Below the pieces are notes generated by a model. It searched no databases, was not told where the DNA came from, and saw nothing but the letters and a program-made list of their open reading frames with translations. From IMG/VR virus record IMGVR_UViG_3300032323_002680, positions 1 through 50,700 of that record: DNA of 50,700 nucleotides. One strand, given 5' to 3'. This DNA comes from a virus. Below, one piece after another: positions 7,021 through 14,898 of the stretch; the first letter of the stretch is position 1; every line of letters starts with the position of its first letter. The position numbers and the translations under genes are program-made.

Positions 7021-8211
7021 ATGAACTCATTTAAGAAAATCGCACTAGCCATGGTTGCAGCCATGACTTTGGGCACAATGGTAGCAACACCTGCAAGTGC
7101 TAACACCATGTCAGTTGTAGCAACAACATGGAACGCTGCTAAGTCTGGCGGAGCCGACTTTGATGCTCCAGCAACTGCTGGAACAGCACTAACTACTGCA
7201 ATCGTACGTCCAGTACCTGCAGACAATGCAATTGACAACACAGACGTTGTTCGGTTGGTAGCAACAGTAACTGCTGGAACAAACGTAGTAGCAACAGCAA
7301 CAAACGCAACAATCGTTTCTGCATTGCACTCATCAGCTGCACCAGTAGGAGCATCTTCAGGTTCTTCAACCTTGACAGTTGCAACTGGAACTGGTACAAC
7401 AGCAACATTTTATGTATACACAAAGACAACAGCAATTGGAACAGTTGTAATTACAAATGGTCCAGTAACACTTACATACTATGTACAGGGTACAGCTGGT
7501 CTAATTAACAACCTAACTGTTTCTGCACCTTCTGCAGGAGCAGCAGGAACAAAGCAGGACATTGTTGTAACAGCAACAGATGCGTTTGGAAACAAGGTAT
7601 CTGGTAAGTCAATTACAGCAACCGTATTTGCTTCGACAGCAGTTATGGATACAGCAACAGTAACAACTGGTGCTACACTAGCAGATTTTGGAACAGCAAC
7701 CTTTAAGGCAACTCTTCCAACAACAGGAACACGCTCATTAATTACATTTGCTCCAACAACATCAACAGATGCAGTTGCAGCAGCAGTAGTTGGATTGACT
7801 GCTCCAACACTTGCACCATTCGCAGAGATTTCAGTTCGTGATCTAGTATCAGAGCTTGCTGCACAGACCGCTGCTAAGGATGCAGCACTTGCTGCTAAGG
7901 CCTTAGCCGATGCTGCAGTTCTTAAGGCTGCTGCTGATGCAGTAACAGCTAAGGCTGCTGCTGACAAAGCTCTTGCTGATGCAAAGATCGCCGCTGATGC
8001 AGCACTTGCTGCAGCAGTTAAGGTAGAGACAGATAAAGCTGCTGCTGCTAAGCTAGCATCAGATGCTGCTCTACTCGCTAAGGATGCACAGATTGCTAAG
8101 TTGACTGCAGACAACGCTGCAGCAATTAAGAGCATGAAGGCTGCATTTAATAAGTTGGCTCTTCAGTGGAACAAGAAGAATCCAAAAGCTAAGGTTGCCC
8201 TAGTAAAGTAA
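7021..8211 (+). CDS. Secreted surface (S-layer-like) protein with Ig-like and Ala-rich coiled-coil regions
   Basis: 396 residues with a strong signal peptide (KIALAMVAAMTLGTMVATPASA). Beta-rich Thr/Ala/Val Ig-like sequence runs to about residue 275, then a long Ala/Lys/Asp coiled coil (about 275-380), ending in a basic segment (NKLALQWNKKNPKAK). It resembles cell-surface proteins of small-genome aquatic Actinobacteria, so capture from the host is likely. It may remodel the infected cell surface or block superinfection; this is inference. Good Shine-Dalgarno (AAGGAG). A long hairpin follows the stop. Confidence 0.65.
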   Translation: MNSFKKIALAMVAAMTLGTMVATPASANTMSVVATTWNAAKSGGADFDAPATAGTALTTAIVRPVPADNAIDNTDVVRLVATVTAGTNVVATATNATIVSALHSSAAPVGASSGSSTLTVATGTGTTATFYVYTKTTAIGTVVITNGPVTLTYYVQGTAGLINNLTVSAPSAGAAGTKQDIVVTATDAFGNKVSGKSITATVFASTAVMDTATVTTGATLADFGTATFKATLPTTGTRSLITFAPTTSTDAVAAAVVGLTAPTLAPFAEISVRDLVSELAAQTAAKDAALAAKALADAAVLKAAADAVTAKAAADKALADAKIAADAALAAAVKVETDKAAAAKLASDAALLAKDAQIAKLTADNAAAIKSMKAAFNKLALQWNKKNPKAKVALVK

Positions 8212-8213
8212 TT

Positions 8214-8245
8214 TTTAAGGGCAGTGGGAAACCACTGCCCTTAAA
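8214..8245 (+). terminator. Strong 14-bp hairpin with GAAA loop after surface protein
   Basis: TTTAAGGGCAGTGG and CCACTGCCCTTAAA pair perfectly around a GAAA tetraloop, just after the stop. The poor downstream T-run means it may terminate inefficiently or serve as a stabilising 3' structure. Confidence 0.75.
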
Positions 8246-8258
8246 TGGGTAAATAAAA

Positions 8259-8888
8259 ATGAGCCTACTATCAACATTTAAAGAAGCAGCAGTTACAGAA
8301 GAAGCTGTACTCATTAAAGAATATTTTAAAACAGAATTTAGCTGGCAAGACACATTAAATTTTATATATAAGCAAACGATTGATAAGAATATAGAGCTTG
8401 AGGAAAAAGTTAGAAGCCAGGATGACAGTGTAGGTGTTAATGGAAATATCTTAACTCAGCATCCATTCTGGCTCGCTCCACAAACTGGGTTGATATGGAA
8501 AGATTTTCCAGAAATAAAAGATTTTTTAAAGAAAATAAATTTAGAATCTGGTTACGATTATGATTTTGCAGATTGTGGTTATTATAAAGAGTGGGATGCC
8601 AGAAACTGTACATGCGAAGCGCTATGGCATAGTGAAGGAATAAAGGTTTCCCTTGGAGAAAGGGTTGTTAATGAGCACAGTGACCCATGGCCAGCATGCT
8701 ACCTTCAATCAATTGGAAACTCATTTTGGGAAATAAAAGGAAAAAACTCTAAAGTGGTTTACGAGTTAAGTCCTGGAGACCTATTGTTTTTTCCAAAGAA
8801 TACAACACACAAGGTTTGGGCTAAGGGTCCTAGGGTAGGATTTTTAATAAATGCTGACAGAAATAAAGAGATTGCTAAGTCTTTATAA
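8259..8888 (+). CDS. Cupin/JmjC-type 2-oxoglutarate Fe(II) oxygenase
   Basis: 209 residues. The C-terminal half is a cupin core with His140-x-Asp142 (NEHSDPWPA) and distal His184 (TTHKVW), preceded by YELSPGDLLFFP, as in JmjC/cupin_8-like hydroxylases. These act on proteins or small molecules; the target is unknown. It starts just after the hairpin at 8214-8245, with no strong Shine-Dalgarno. A distinct subfamily from the P4H-like oxygenases nearby. Confidence 0.7.
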   Translation: MSLLSTFKEAAVTEEAVLIKEYFKTEFSWQDTLNFIYKQTIDKNIELEEKVRSQDDSVGVNGNILTQHPFWLAPQTGLIWKDFPEIKDFLKKINLESGYDYDFADCGYYKEWDARNCTCEALWHSEGIKVSLGERVVNEHSDPWPACYLQSIGNSFWEIKGKNSKVVYELSPGDLLFFPKNTTHKVWAKGPRVGFLINADRNKEIAKSL

Positions 8889-8890
8889 AA

Positions 8891-9058
8891 ATGGTACAAT
8901 TAAATAATGAATGGGATCACTTTCACATAATACAAAAAAAAGTTTTAGGTGAATTGATTAAAGATATGCAAGGATTAGAGATACCGCCAGACTGGAGACC
9001 AAAAGAGGTTTTGAGTTTAGTAATTAGAAAATTAAAAGAAAAAGAGGAATCATGTTAA
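8891..9058 (+). CDS. Small hypothetical protein
   Basis: 55 residues starting MVQLNNEWDHFHIIQKKVLG, basic and helical at the end (RKLKEKEESC). It begins three bases after the previous stop and overlaps the next gene by 7 bases. Function unknown. Confidence 0.6.
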   Translation: MVQLNNEWDHFHIIQKKVLGELIKDMQGLEIPPDWRPKEVLSLVIRKLKEKEESC

Positions 9059-9279
9059 CTAGATTAAAGTTCAAAATTTTTGGTTGGCTACGTGTCACAC
9101 CAAAAGAGTCCGTGTTTGAAAAAGTTTCTGCCGATGTATTTTTAGAATCATTAAAGGCACCAGCCAAGAAGGCACCAGCCAAGAAGGCACCAGCCAAGAA
9201 GGCACCAGCCAAGAAGGCACCAGCCAAGAAGGCACCAGCCAAGAAGTCGGCTGGATCAAAGGGTAACTCAGTAGCATGA
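9052..9279 (+). CDS. Histone-H1-like basic repeat protein
   Basis: 75 residues: a 35-residue unique N-terminus (MLTRLKFKIFGWLRVTPKES), then about six KAPAK/APAKK pentapeptide repeats and a short Ser/Gly tail. Lys/Ala/Pro repeats of this type bind DNA or RNA non-specifically, as in bacterial histone-like tails. Possible roles are DNA compaction or a charged tether. Repeat number is likely to vary between strains. Confidence 0.7.
   Translation: MLTRLKFKIFGWLRVTPKESVFEKVSADVFLESLKAPAKKAPAKKAPAKKAPAKKAPAKKAPAKKSAGSKGNSVA
9155..9246 (+). repeat. Six tandem 15-bp repeats (aaggcaccagccaag)
   Basis: Identical 15-bp units encode the KAPAK repeats. Near-perfect nucleotide identity points to recent expansion by slippage. 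Confidence 0.9.
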
Positions 9280-9491
9280 TTAAAGCAAAGAACAAAAGTT
9301 TGTACAAGTCAATCACATGGCCATTTGTACACATATTCTTTGTAGGCGGATTGCTTTATATTGTTACTAAACTTCTTACAGGAGAAGCAGAATGGGAATA
9401 CATTGGTATTGGAGCAATATCTTATCTAGCTGTAGAGATGTCATTCTACTATCTACACGAAAAAATCTGGGACAGAGTTAAGGGTAAGTAA
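9276..9491 (+). CDS. DUF2061-like small membrane protein
   Basis: 71 residues with two membrane segments (about 12-33 and 40-60), the pattern SLYKSITWPFVHIFFVGGL and the terminal motif YYLHEKIWDRV. These match DUF2061 proteins, whose role is unknown. Overlaps the previous gene by four bases (ATGA). Confidence 0.65.
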   Translation: MIKAKNKSLYKSITWPFVHIFFVGGLLYIVTKLLTGEAEWEYIGIGAISYLAVEMSFYYLHEKIWDRVKGK

Positions 9492-9499
9492 TTTAATTA

Positions 9500-9622
9500 A
9501 TGAGTTCATTAGATAAATGTGAAATAAAAGATTGTGCTGGAGAAGCAAAGTATATAACTTCTACAGAAAGCAAAATGATTCAAGTATGTAAGACCTGTTA
9601 TAATAAAATTTATAAAAGGTAG
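9500..9622 (+). CDS. Tiny zinc-ribbon protein
   Basis: 40 residues with CEIKDC and CKTC pairs, enough for one zinc knuckle. It sits between two well-supported genes in the same orientation. Function unknown. Confidence 0.5.
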   Translation: MSSLDKCEIKDCAGEAKYITSTESKMIQVCKTCYNKIYKR

Positions 9623-9638
9623 ATAATAAGGAAATAAA

Positions 9639-10109
9639 ATGGAAAATCTAATTAATCTATTAAAAGCTTTTCAGGCTAATTCAGTTGTATATACTGATTT
9701 AGTAAGAGGTTTTTTCTGGAATACAGAGTCTGTTTTGATGAGGCAGTCTAGAATTGTTTATGAAGACATCTATCAAGACTCAGAAAAAGCTGTTCACGAG
9801 ACATCTACTTGGCTAAGACGACTAGGTGCAGAAGCTTCATACACTATTGAAGATTACGCAAAGTACCAAACTCTAGGAAACGTTAAGCCAGATACTTATT
9901 GTGGTGTTGAGATGGCCATTCATCTAGTACCAATTAATAAAAAAATGATTGAAGATATCAAGAACTTGATCTCTGTTTCAAATGAAAACAGCGAGTACGG
10001 ACTGTCTTCATATCTATCTGATCGACTATCTGCTCATCAAGAGTGGAACTGGTTCCTGGAATCGAGCTTAAAGCTTCCTCCAAACCCATGGAAGTCATTA
10101 AAAGACTAA
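9639..10109 (+). CDS. Dps/ferritin-like protein
   Basis: 156 residues. LLKAFQANSVVYTDLVRGFFWNTES, then YEDIYQDSEKAVHETSTWLRRLG and a last helix SAHQEWNWFLESSL, follow the four-helix Dps layout. Dps proteins mineralise iron and protect DNA. The usual ferroxidase His is replaced (FFWNTE), so iron oxidation may be lost or changed. Related ferritin-like genes occur in aquatic phages. Shine-Dalgarno AAGGAA upstream. Confidence 0.65.
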   Translation: MENLINLLKAFQANSVVYTDLVRGFFWNTESVLMRQSRIVYEDIYQDSEKAVHETSTWLRRLGAEASYTIEDYAKYQTLGNVKPDTYCGVEMAIHLVPINKKMIEDIKNLISVSNENSEYGLSSYLSDRLSAHQEWNWFLESSLKLPPNPWKSLKD

Positions 10110-10110
10110 G

Positions 10111-11109
10111 TTGTCACAATACAAGATCAGTGCAGTACAAATAGATGTAAACGGTCTATGTAATGCTGGTTGCTGGTTTTGCCCAGTTTCTTATGAAGGA
10201 AATCCAAAGTCTGCTATTAGAGATATGGAGTTGGGGGAGTTAGAAAATATACTCTCTCAACTCCATAATGGCAAAGGCGACTTTGTTGATCCTAATTTAA
10301 AAAATATTTATACAGCCAACTACAATGAAGTTCTTCTTTATAAAAACTTTGAAGAGATGTTTGATTTATATAGAAAATATAACTTTACTATAAACATCCT
10401 TACAAATGGCACCCCCCTTACAAAGAAAAAAGTTGATATAATTAAAAATAATATCGATGTAGTAGGCGGAATACTTTTAAATATACCATCTGGGGATAAA
10501 ACTAGATGGTCTAAGTATGTAAACTTAAATGAAAAAATGTTTGACAAAATGGTAGATAACGTTTTGTATGCAGCAGAAGAGCTAAAACAATTATCATTAG
10601 AAAATAGATTTTATTTAATGGTAAACGGATTGAATAGTAACTCATTAGTTGAAAATGGTGGATGGCTAGACATACTACCTGGAGCTCCAGATCTAAACTT
10701 AGATGTAGAGTCTGGCGATTTAGCTCAGGAAGTTATCCTGCTTAAATCTATATTCCCATCAATTGATGTTTTTCCAGCACATCACCTTTACGACAGGGCA
10801 GGACACCTTGCTGACTCAGGAATAATTGATCAGACTTCAGCCATTAATAAATATTTGGCGGGAGAAGGCAAAAAGGTTATTGGATGTAATGGTGGATTGG
10901 GTGTTAGAAGCAGAACTAATGAGTGGATACACATTAATCCAAATGGGGACTTGTTTATTTGTTGTGCCGACTTTGATTTCAAAACTGTTTATGGAAACTC
11001 CAATAATTCTAGCCTAAAAGAAATATGGCTTAGCAAAGCAAGGTTTGACATGATAGAAGACTCATACTCAAATATGTGCACCAAATGCTCAGCTGCAATA
11101 TGGGGGTAG
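10111..11109 (+). CDS. Radical SAM enzyme with SPASM/twitch-like C-terminus
   Basis: 332 residues, TTG start one base after the previous stop. CNAGCWFC gives the CX3CX2C cluster (Cys17, Cys21, Cys24). C-terminal Cys259, Cys284, Cys285, Cys323 and Cys326 (GDLFICCADF, MCTKC) suggest a second Fe-S cluster of the SPASM/twitch type. Such proteins modify peptides or proteins, mature other enzymes or act on small molecules. Three tiny peptides with a shared CxxCGC motif follow within 500 bases, which makes a peptide-modifying role worth testing. Confidence 0.8.
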   Translation: MSQYKISAVQIDVNGLCNAGCWFCPVSYEGNPKSAIRDMELGELENILSQLHNGKGDFVDPNLKNIYTANYNEVLLYKNFEEMFDLYRKYNFTINILTNGTPLTKKKVDIIKNNIDVVGGILLNIPSGDKTRWSKYVNLNEKMFDKMVDNVLYAAEELKQLSLENRFYLMVNGLNSNSLVENGGWLDILPGAPDLNLDVESGDLAQEVILLKSIFPSIDVFPAHHLYDRAGHLADSGIIDQTSAINKYLAGEGKKVIGCNGGLGVRSRTNEWIHINPNGDLFICCADFDFKTVYGNSNNSSLKEIWLSKARFDMIEDSYSNMCTKCSAAIWG

Positions 11110-11115
11110 TCATCA

Positions 11116-11220
11116 ATGTGCTGGATATGTGGATGCGCTGACCATGTTGGGCCTGGAAATGAAAGAGAGCCTAAAACAGAGGTTGATCCTAATCAACTAA
11201 ATGCTATAATAGAGGAATAA
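11116..11220 (+). CDS. CxxCGC mini-peptide 1
   Basis: 34 residues starting MCWICGCADHVGPGNEREPK. The N-terminal CxxCGC is shared with the peptides at 11422 and 11514. It follows the radical SAM gene by six bases. Could bind a metal or be a modification substrate. Too short for standard gene finding, but the repeated motif supports it. Confidence 0.55.
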   Translation: MCWICGCADHVGPGNEREPKTEVDPNQLNAIIEE

Positions 11221-11267
11221 GTGGAATACTAGTCCCGCTTAAATAAACAACCTATAGGAGTAATAAC

Positions 11268-11420
11268 ATGTCAGACGGAAAAGATTTAAACGGATTTACA
11301 TCACCAAAGGTAAACGATTCAACAGTATGGGGAAATAACGAGCAGTATGCAGCTGATCCAAAGGCAGCATTCCCATCAACAGACGTTTCAAACCAAGCGC
11401 AGGCTCAAGGTCCAAAGTAA
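11268..11420 (+). CDS. Small hydrophilic hypothetical protein
   Basis: 50 residues, MSDGKDLNGFTSPKVNDSTV onward, rich in Asn/Ala/Gln/Pro and with no Cys. A clear Shine-Dalgarno (ATAGGAG) lies 8 bases upstream. It sits between CxxCGC peptides; function unknown. Confidence 0.6.
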   Translation: MSDGKDLNGFTSPKVNDSTVWGNNEQYAADPKAAFPSTDVSNQAQAQGPK

Positions 11421-11421
11421 T

Positions 11422-11514
11422 ATGTGCATTGAATGCGGTTGCGAAAGCGTAGGAAGCGAAACTGGAGTTAAAGAAGTTAACATCCAGGATGTATCAGATC
11501 AAAGGAATCAGTAA
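11422..11514 (+). CDS. CxxCGC mini-peptide 2
   Basis: 30 residues starting MCIECGCESVGSETGVKEVN. It begins one base after the previous stop and its stop overlaps the next ATG (TAATG). Paralogue of peptides 1 and 3 at the N-terminus only. Confidence 0.55.
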   Translation: MCIECGCESVGSETGVKEVNIQDVSDQRNQ

Positions 11515-11621
11515 TGTGTAAAGATTGTGGATGTGGTTTGGAGCAAGAAATTCAAAACGAATCTGCTGAGTCACCAGCTAGCAGAAACGTTGTGACAATA
11601 TCACAAATTAAGGGCGCATAG
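11514..11621 (+). CDS. CxxCGC mini-peptide 3
   Basis: 35 residues starting MCKDCGCGLEQEIQNESAES, ending VVTISQIKGA. Overlaps both neighbours by one base, so all these short genes are translationally coupled. Possible metal-binding peptide or modified precursor. Confidence 0.55.
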   Translation: MCKDCGCGLEQEIQNESAESPASRNVVTISQIKGA

Positions 11622-11803
11622 TGTCAGAAAATGTTGTAAACTCTGGAGAGGCAACAAAAAAGAATCCATCTCAGGGTAAATTTAAATCTGGCATACAACC
11701 AAAAAGACCACCAATTAAGATTGATGTCAATAAGCACGGAATTAGAAGAGAGACTCCAGCTGTTCCTCAAGCGCCTAGAAAAACTGGAAGAAAAAAAGTA
11801 TAA
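11621..11803 (+). CDS. Basic hypothetical protein
   Basis: 60 residues with pI clearly high (KRPPIKIDVNKHGIRR, RKTGRKKV), likely disordered and nucleic-acid binding. GTG start overlapping the previous stop (TAGTG); its own stop overlaps the next ATG. Confidence 0.6.
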   Translation: MSENVVNSGEATKKNPSQGKFKSGIQPKRPPIKIDVNKHGIRRETPAVPQAPRKTGRKKV

Positions 11804-11940
11804 TGCCTCCAAAAAAATTTGGCAGACAAATACCTTTTAACGATACGGTTATTCGTGATGGCAAAATAGTAAGATTAAGAAAAGACGGTAGGATAAAAGC
11901 TGTTGTTGGAGAATATACTCCAAAGCATCCTAAGAAATAA
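11803..11940 (+). CDS. Small basic hypothetical protein
   Basis: 45 residues starting MPPKKFGRQIPFNDTVIRDG, with a strand-turn-strand pattern (DGKIVRLRKDGRIKAVVGEY) and a basic end. Coupled to the preceding gene by TAATG. Function unknown. Confidence 0.6.
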   Translation: MPPKKFGRQIPFNDTVIRDGKIVRLRKDGRIKAVVGEYTPKHPKK

Positions 11941-11987
11941 CAACGCTCAATAATACATTAGCGTTACTTAAGGTTAGGTGTTTTAAG

Positions 11988-12815
11988 TTGATAATTAATG
12001 GTAATGAAGTAGAAGTAGAAAAGCTTCATGAAAAAGTTTGGGTTTTTAAAAATGTTTTTAAAAGCTCAAAGGAAATGCTAGATTTTTATTTAACAAACCA
12101 CAGCGATAAGTCCATTCCCTGGTATGAGTTTGGATTTCACATACTTATACCTACCAGAGCTAAATGCTTTGAGTCTTTCCCTACAGAAGATGAGTGGTCT
12201 GTTTTCTCAAGCGATCATTTTGCTGAAAGAGATGATGATATATCAAATAATAAATATGTGTCAGAGCTATTTAAAGTTTTTCATGAGTCCTCTAAAAATT
12301 ACTTTGATTCAGTAAAAGTTGACTATGATAACTTTTGTTGGGATTCTGTTGACATAGCCTACTATAAAGACGGCATGGGAGTAAACTCTGCTCAAGGAAT
12401 GAATTACCATACTGATTTTCAGGAAGAAAGAAGAAAAGACCCTGGACTAAAGTTTGGAACAACATGTCTTTTTTACTTAAATGATGATTATGATGACGGA
12501 GGAATAAACCTTATAGAGTTAAGCGATGATAAAGAAACTCTGATTAATCATATATTTTACAAGCCAGGCGCAGGCGATCTTGTAATGTTTCCTTCTGGAC
12601 ATCCCTTTTACCACAGCCCAATGATAGCTAAAAATGGCTCAAAGGCTCTCATAAGAGCTTATTGGAGGTATGAGTATCCAGGATCTGAAGATTGGCACAC
12701 GGAAAAATCTCAGCATACTGAAGAAGAGTGGAAAGACATACTCAGGGAAAGACATAAGGAAGGTTCATTTGCCCAGGGAAGAAGCCTAAACAAGTGGAAT
12801 GAGATGCATCTGTGA
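11988..12815 (+). CDS. 2-oxoglutarate/Fe(II)-dependent oxygenase
   Basis: 275 residues, TTG start. Iron ligands are His141-x-Asp143 (NYHTDFQ) and distal His209 (FYHSPM), with FYLNDDYDDGGINL and KPGAGDLVMFPSG between them. Larger than the other P4H-like copies owing to N- and C-terminal extensions. Its stop overlaps the sulfotransferase start, so the two enzymes are probably made together and may act on one substrate. Confidence 0.85.
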   Translation: MIINGNEVEVEKLHEKVWVFKNVFKSSKEMLDFYLTNHSDKSIPWYEFGFHILIPTRAKCFESFPTEDEWSVFSSDHFAERDDDISNNKYVSELFKVFHESSKNYFDSVKVDYDNFCWDSVDIAYYKDGMGVNSAQGMNYHTDFQEERRKDPGLKFGTTCLFYLNDDYDDGGINLIELSDDKETLINHIFYKPGAGDLVMFPSGHPFYHSPMIAKNGSKALIRAYWRYEYPGSEDWHTEKSQHTEEEWKDILRERHKEGSFAQGRSLNKWNEMHL

Positions 12816-13615
12816 AACAACTTTACTTTTTGCACATACCAAAAACAGCGGGGCAGTATATATCTAAAAATATAAAAGAGTCATTAGATAAAAATAATAT
12901 ACCTCATCATATTACTACCCATTTTCCAAATAACAATGGATTTGTTAATAAGCCTTATATATCTATGCATGCTGGCACTTATCCGATAGAAAAAGTTCCC
13001 AGTATTGACGTTGCAACTATAGTAAGAAATCCAATTGAGGCAAGGGTAAGTTACTTTAATTTTGTATACAATAGGGCTCTTTATAATAGGCCTGAGTATG
13101 CAGAAAAAAGTCTACCGATAGAAAAGCTAAGATACTATTTGTTTGAAGACCCTAACTTTGAACTACACAATAACTATCAATCTAGATTTATTTGTAATCC
13201 AGCAGACGAGAGATCTTTTAACCCCATGACCTTTTACAAAGATCATTACGAGGAGCTAATGTACCCGTTTTTAAAAAAGGGGGAAGCATTTACCTGGTTT
13301 GTAGAAAACGATCATACAACACTAGAAAACGCAATGTCTCAAATAAATAAGTTTAAGATAAAATCTACTTTAGACAACATAGACTTATTTAAACAAGAAA
13401 TAAATAGTTGGTTTAAAGATAACTATAACGTAGATATAAGGTTTGCAGAAAATAAGATTAACATAGGCACTGCTAATTATGGAGATGGAAATCTTATGTC
13501 TAGTTCAGAACTACTTAGCCTGCTAACAGATTCAGAAAAAGAAAAAATAATAGAAAATAACTACATAGACTATTCAGTATATAAGCACTTAAAGGAAATT
13601 GAAGATGAAAAATAA
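12812..13615 (+). CDS. Sulfotransferase family protein
   Basis: 267 residues, GTG start (GTGA overlap). HIPKTAGQYI near residue 8 is the PAPS 5'-phosphosulfate loop of Sulfotransfer_2-type enzymes, and IVRNPIEARVSYF is the 3'-phosphate loop. It should transfer sulfate from PAPS to a hydroxyl or amine, commonly on glycans. Flanked by oxygenases that could create the acceptor hydroxyl; that link is inference. Confidence 0.75.
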   Translation: MKQLYFLHIPKTAGQYISKNIKESLDKNNIPHHITTHFPNNNGFVNKPYISMHAGTYPIEKVPSIDVATIVRNPIEARVSYFNFVYNRALYNRPEYAEKSLPIEKLRYYLFEDPNFELHNNYQSRFICNPADERSFNPMTFYKDHYEELMYPFLKKGEAFTWFVENDHTTLENAMSQINKFKIKSTLDNIDLFKQEINSWFKDNYNVDIRFAENKINIGTANYGDGNLMSSSELLSLLTDSEKEKIIENNYIDYSVYKHLKEIEDEK

Positions 13616-14162
13616 TGTATCTAGTTATAGATATATAGACACATTTGATGTGTCTGAGATATCAAAATCAGTGTCTAGGTTTGATAAAGAGTGGGCTATT
13701 GATACAAGCAGGCAACATATGTTTAAAGAGCACAAAGACACATATACCTACATGATTCAAAACTTTCCTCTGGCGTGGACTCCAGGATCTGAGGTTAAGG
13801 TTGAGAAAAGGTATGCTGATGAAAGACACTACTTAGAAATAAAAGAATTAATTGAAAAGATTTTAGTTCTTAATCCTGGAATGGTCGCAAGAGTTATGTA
13901 CATTAAGCTTCCTGCTAAAAAAAATGTTCCACACCATAAGGATTCTGGATGGTATTTATCTAATGTTAAAAGATTTCATATACCAGTTTTAACAAACGAT
14001 AAGGTTTCCTACACAGTAAATGATGAGCTTAAGTTTATGAAAGTTGGTGAGTGTTGGGAGATAAATAACACTGCTTACCATTCAGTTTTTAACGATGGTG
14101 ATACCGATAGAGTTCATCTAGTGGTAGATATAATTCCAAAAGAGGTTTTAAATGAAAATTAA
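13605..14162 (+). CDS. Aspartyl/asparaginyl beta-hydroxylase-like oxygenase
   Basis: 185 residues. His111-x-Asp113 (PHHKDSGW) and distal His159 (AYHSVFN), with RFHIPVLTND and GECWEINN, match the Asp_Arg_Hydrox fold. Start taken at the ATG nine bases after AAAGGA; an upstream TTG (13599) is possible. Overlaps both neighbours, so it is part of one operon with the sulfotransferase. Confidence 0.8.
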   Translation: MKNNVSSYRYIDTFDVSEISKSVSRFDKEWAIDTSRQHMFKEHKDTYTYMIQNFPLAWTPGSEVKVEKRYADERHYLEIKELIEKILVLNPGMVARVMYIKLPAKKNVPHHKDSGWYLSNVKRFHIPVLTNDKVSYTVNDELKFMKVGECWEINNTAYHSVFNDGDTDRVHLVVDIIPKEVLNEN

Positions 14163-14688
14163 AACAGAATCAGTATTGAGCACAGAAGAATCTGCAGCCG
14201 TAATTGACTTTGTGCTTAACAACTTTGACAACGATAAGTTCTTTAAAAACAATGGTAACGCAAGAAGGTACTGCAGCGTGACTAATGTTGATACACCAGT
14301 AACAGATTATTTAAAAACAATAAGATCTCAAAAATTTAAAGAGATTGGAATAAATTCATTTTTAGAAGAGCCAGTTTATGGAATTTTTATAGGAGTAAAT
14401 GGTGAAAGTGGATTTGTACACCCACATAGAGATTCAACAATTGATGGTTACGAGCACTTTAGGCTTAACTTTTTAGTGTCCAAGCCAGATGGCGGTGGAA
14501 TGCCAGTGGTAGATGGTAAAGAGTACAGTATAGAAGAAGGACAGTCTTGGATAAACATTGCTTCTAAATGGGCTCACATGAGCACCCCAGTAGTAGGAAC
14601 AAAGAATAGAATAGTTTTAAGCTTAGGCGGTTATGTCAAAATAAGTGATGTTGATTTAGTTGTTAATTTACTAAATAAAGAAATATAA
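14152..14688 (+). CDS. 2-oxoglutarate/Fe(II)-dependent oxygenase
   Basis: 178 residues. His92-x-Asp94 (HPHRDST), FRLNFLVSKPDGGGMP and distal His142 (KWAHMST) followed by Arg in KNRIVLSLGGY fit the 2-oxoglutarate oxygenase core. Overlaps the preceding gene by 11 bases. Substrate unknown. Confidence 0.8.
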   Translation: MKIKTESVLSTEESAAVIDFVLNNFDNDKFFKNNGNARRYCSVTNVDTPVTDYLKTIRSQKFKEIGINSFLEEPVYGIFIGVNGESGFVHPHRDSTIDGYEHFRLNFLVSKPDGGGMPVVDGKEYSIEEGQSWINIASKWAHMSTPVVGTKNRIVLSLGGYVKISDVDLVVNLLNKEI

Positions 14689-14691
14689 GCA

Positions 14692-14720
14692 TTGACAATA
14701 TTATCCTAAGAATGTATAAT
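14692..14720 (+). promoter_or_regulatory. Consensus promoter TTGACA-N17-TATAAT, leaderless
   Basis: Perfect -35 at 14692-14697 and perfect -10 at 14715-14720 with 17 bases between, then six bases to ATG 14727. The clearest example of the leaderless class in this window. Confidence 0.85.
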
Positions 14721-14726
14721 AGTAGT

Positions 14727-14888
14727 ATGAATAACTTTATTATAATTGGACTAATTGTATTTGTTTTGTCAGCATATTTAGGCGTTAAGCTTTATCGAGA
14801 TATGTCTTTTATTTTTAATGCAAAAAGAATTCAAGAGCAATACAAAAAAGATAAATTTTGGGAAACCCAAGAATTTTTTGAAGAATAG
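14727..14888 (+). CDS. Small single-TM membrane protein
   Basis: 53 residues, N-terminal membrane helix MNNFIIIGLIVFVLSAYLGV, then a charged cytoplasmic helix rich in Lys/Glu/Phe. Directly downstream of a consensus promoter. Function unknown. Confidence 0.65.
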   Translation: MNNFIIIGLIVFVLSAYLGVKLYRDMSFIFNAKRIQEQYKKDKFWETQEFFEE

Positions 14889-14898
14889 GAATACTTAG

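Noticed and set aside
7479-8135. Long reverse-strand frame of 218 codons
   Set aside because: Lies wholly antisense to the surface protein gene. It arises from Ala/Thr-rich codons and has no Shine-Dalgarno.
8895-8909. TACAAT followed by six bases and ATG
   Set aside because: It looks like the leaderless pattern, but that ATG opens only seven codons. The true frame starts at 8891.
10826-11017. Forward frame of 63 codons inside the radical SAM gene
   Set aside because: Out-of-frame shadow of conserved cysteine motifs.
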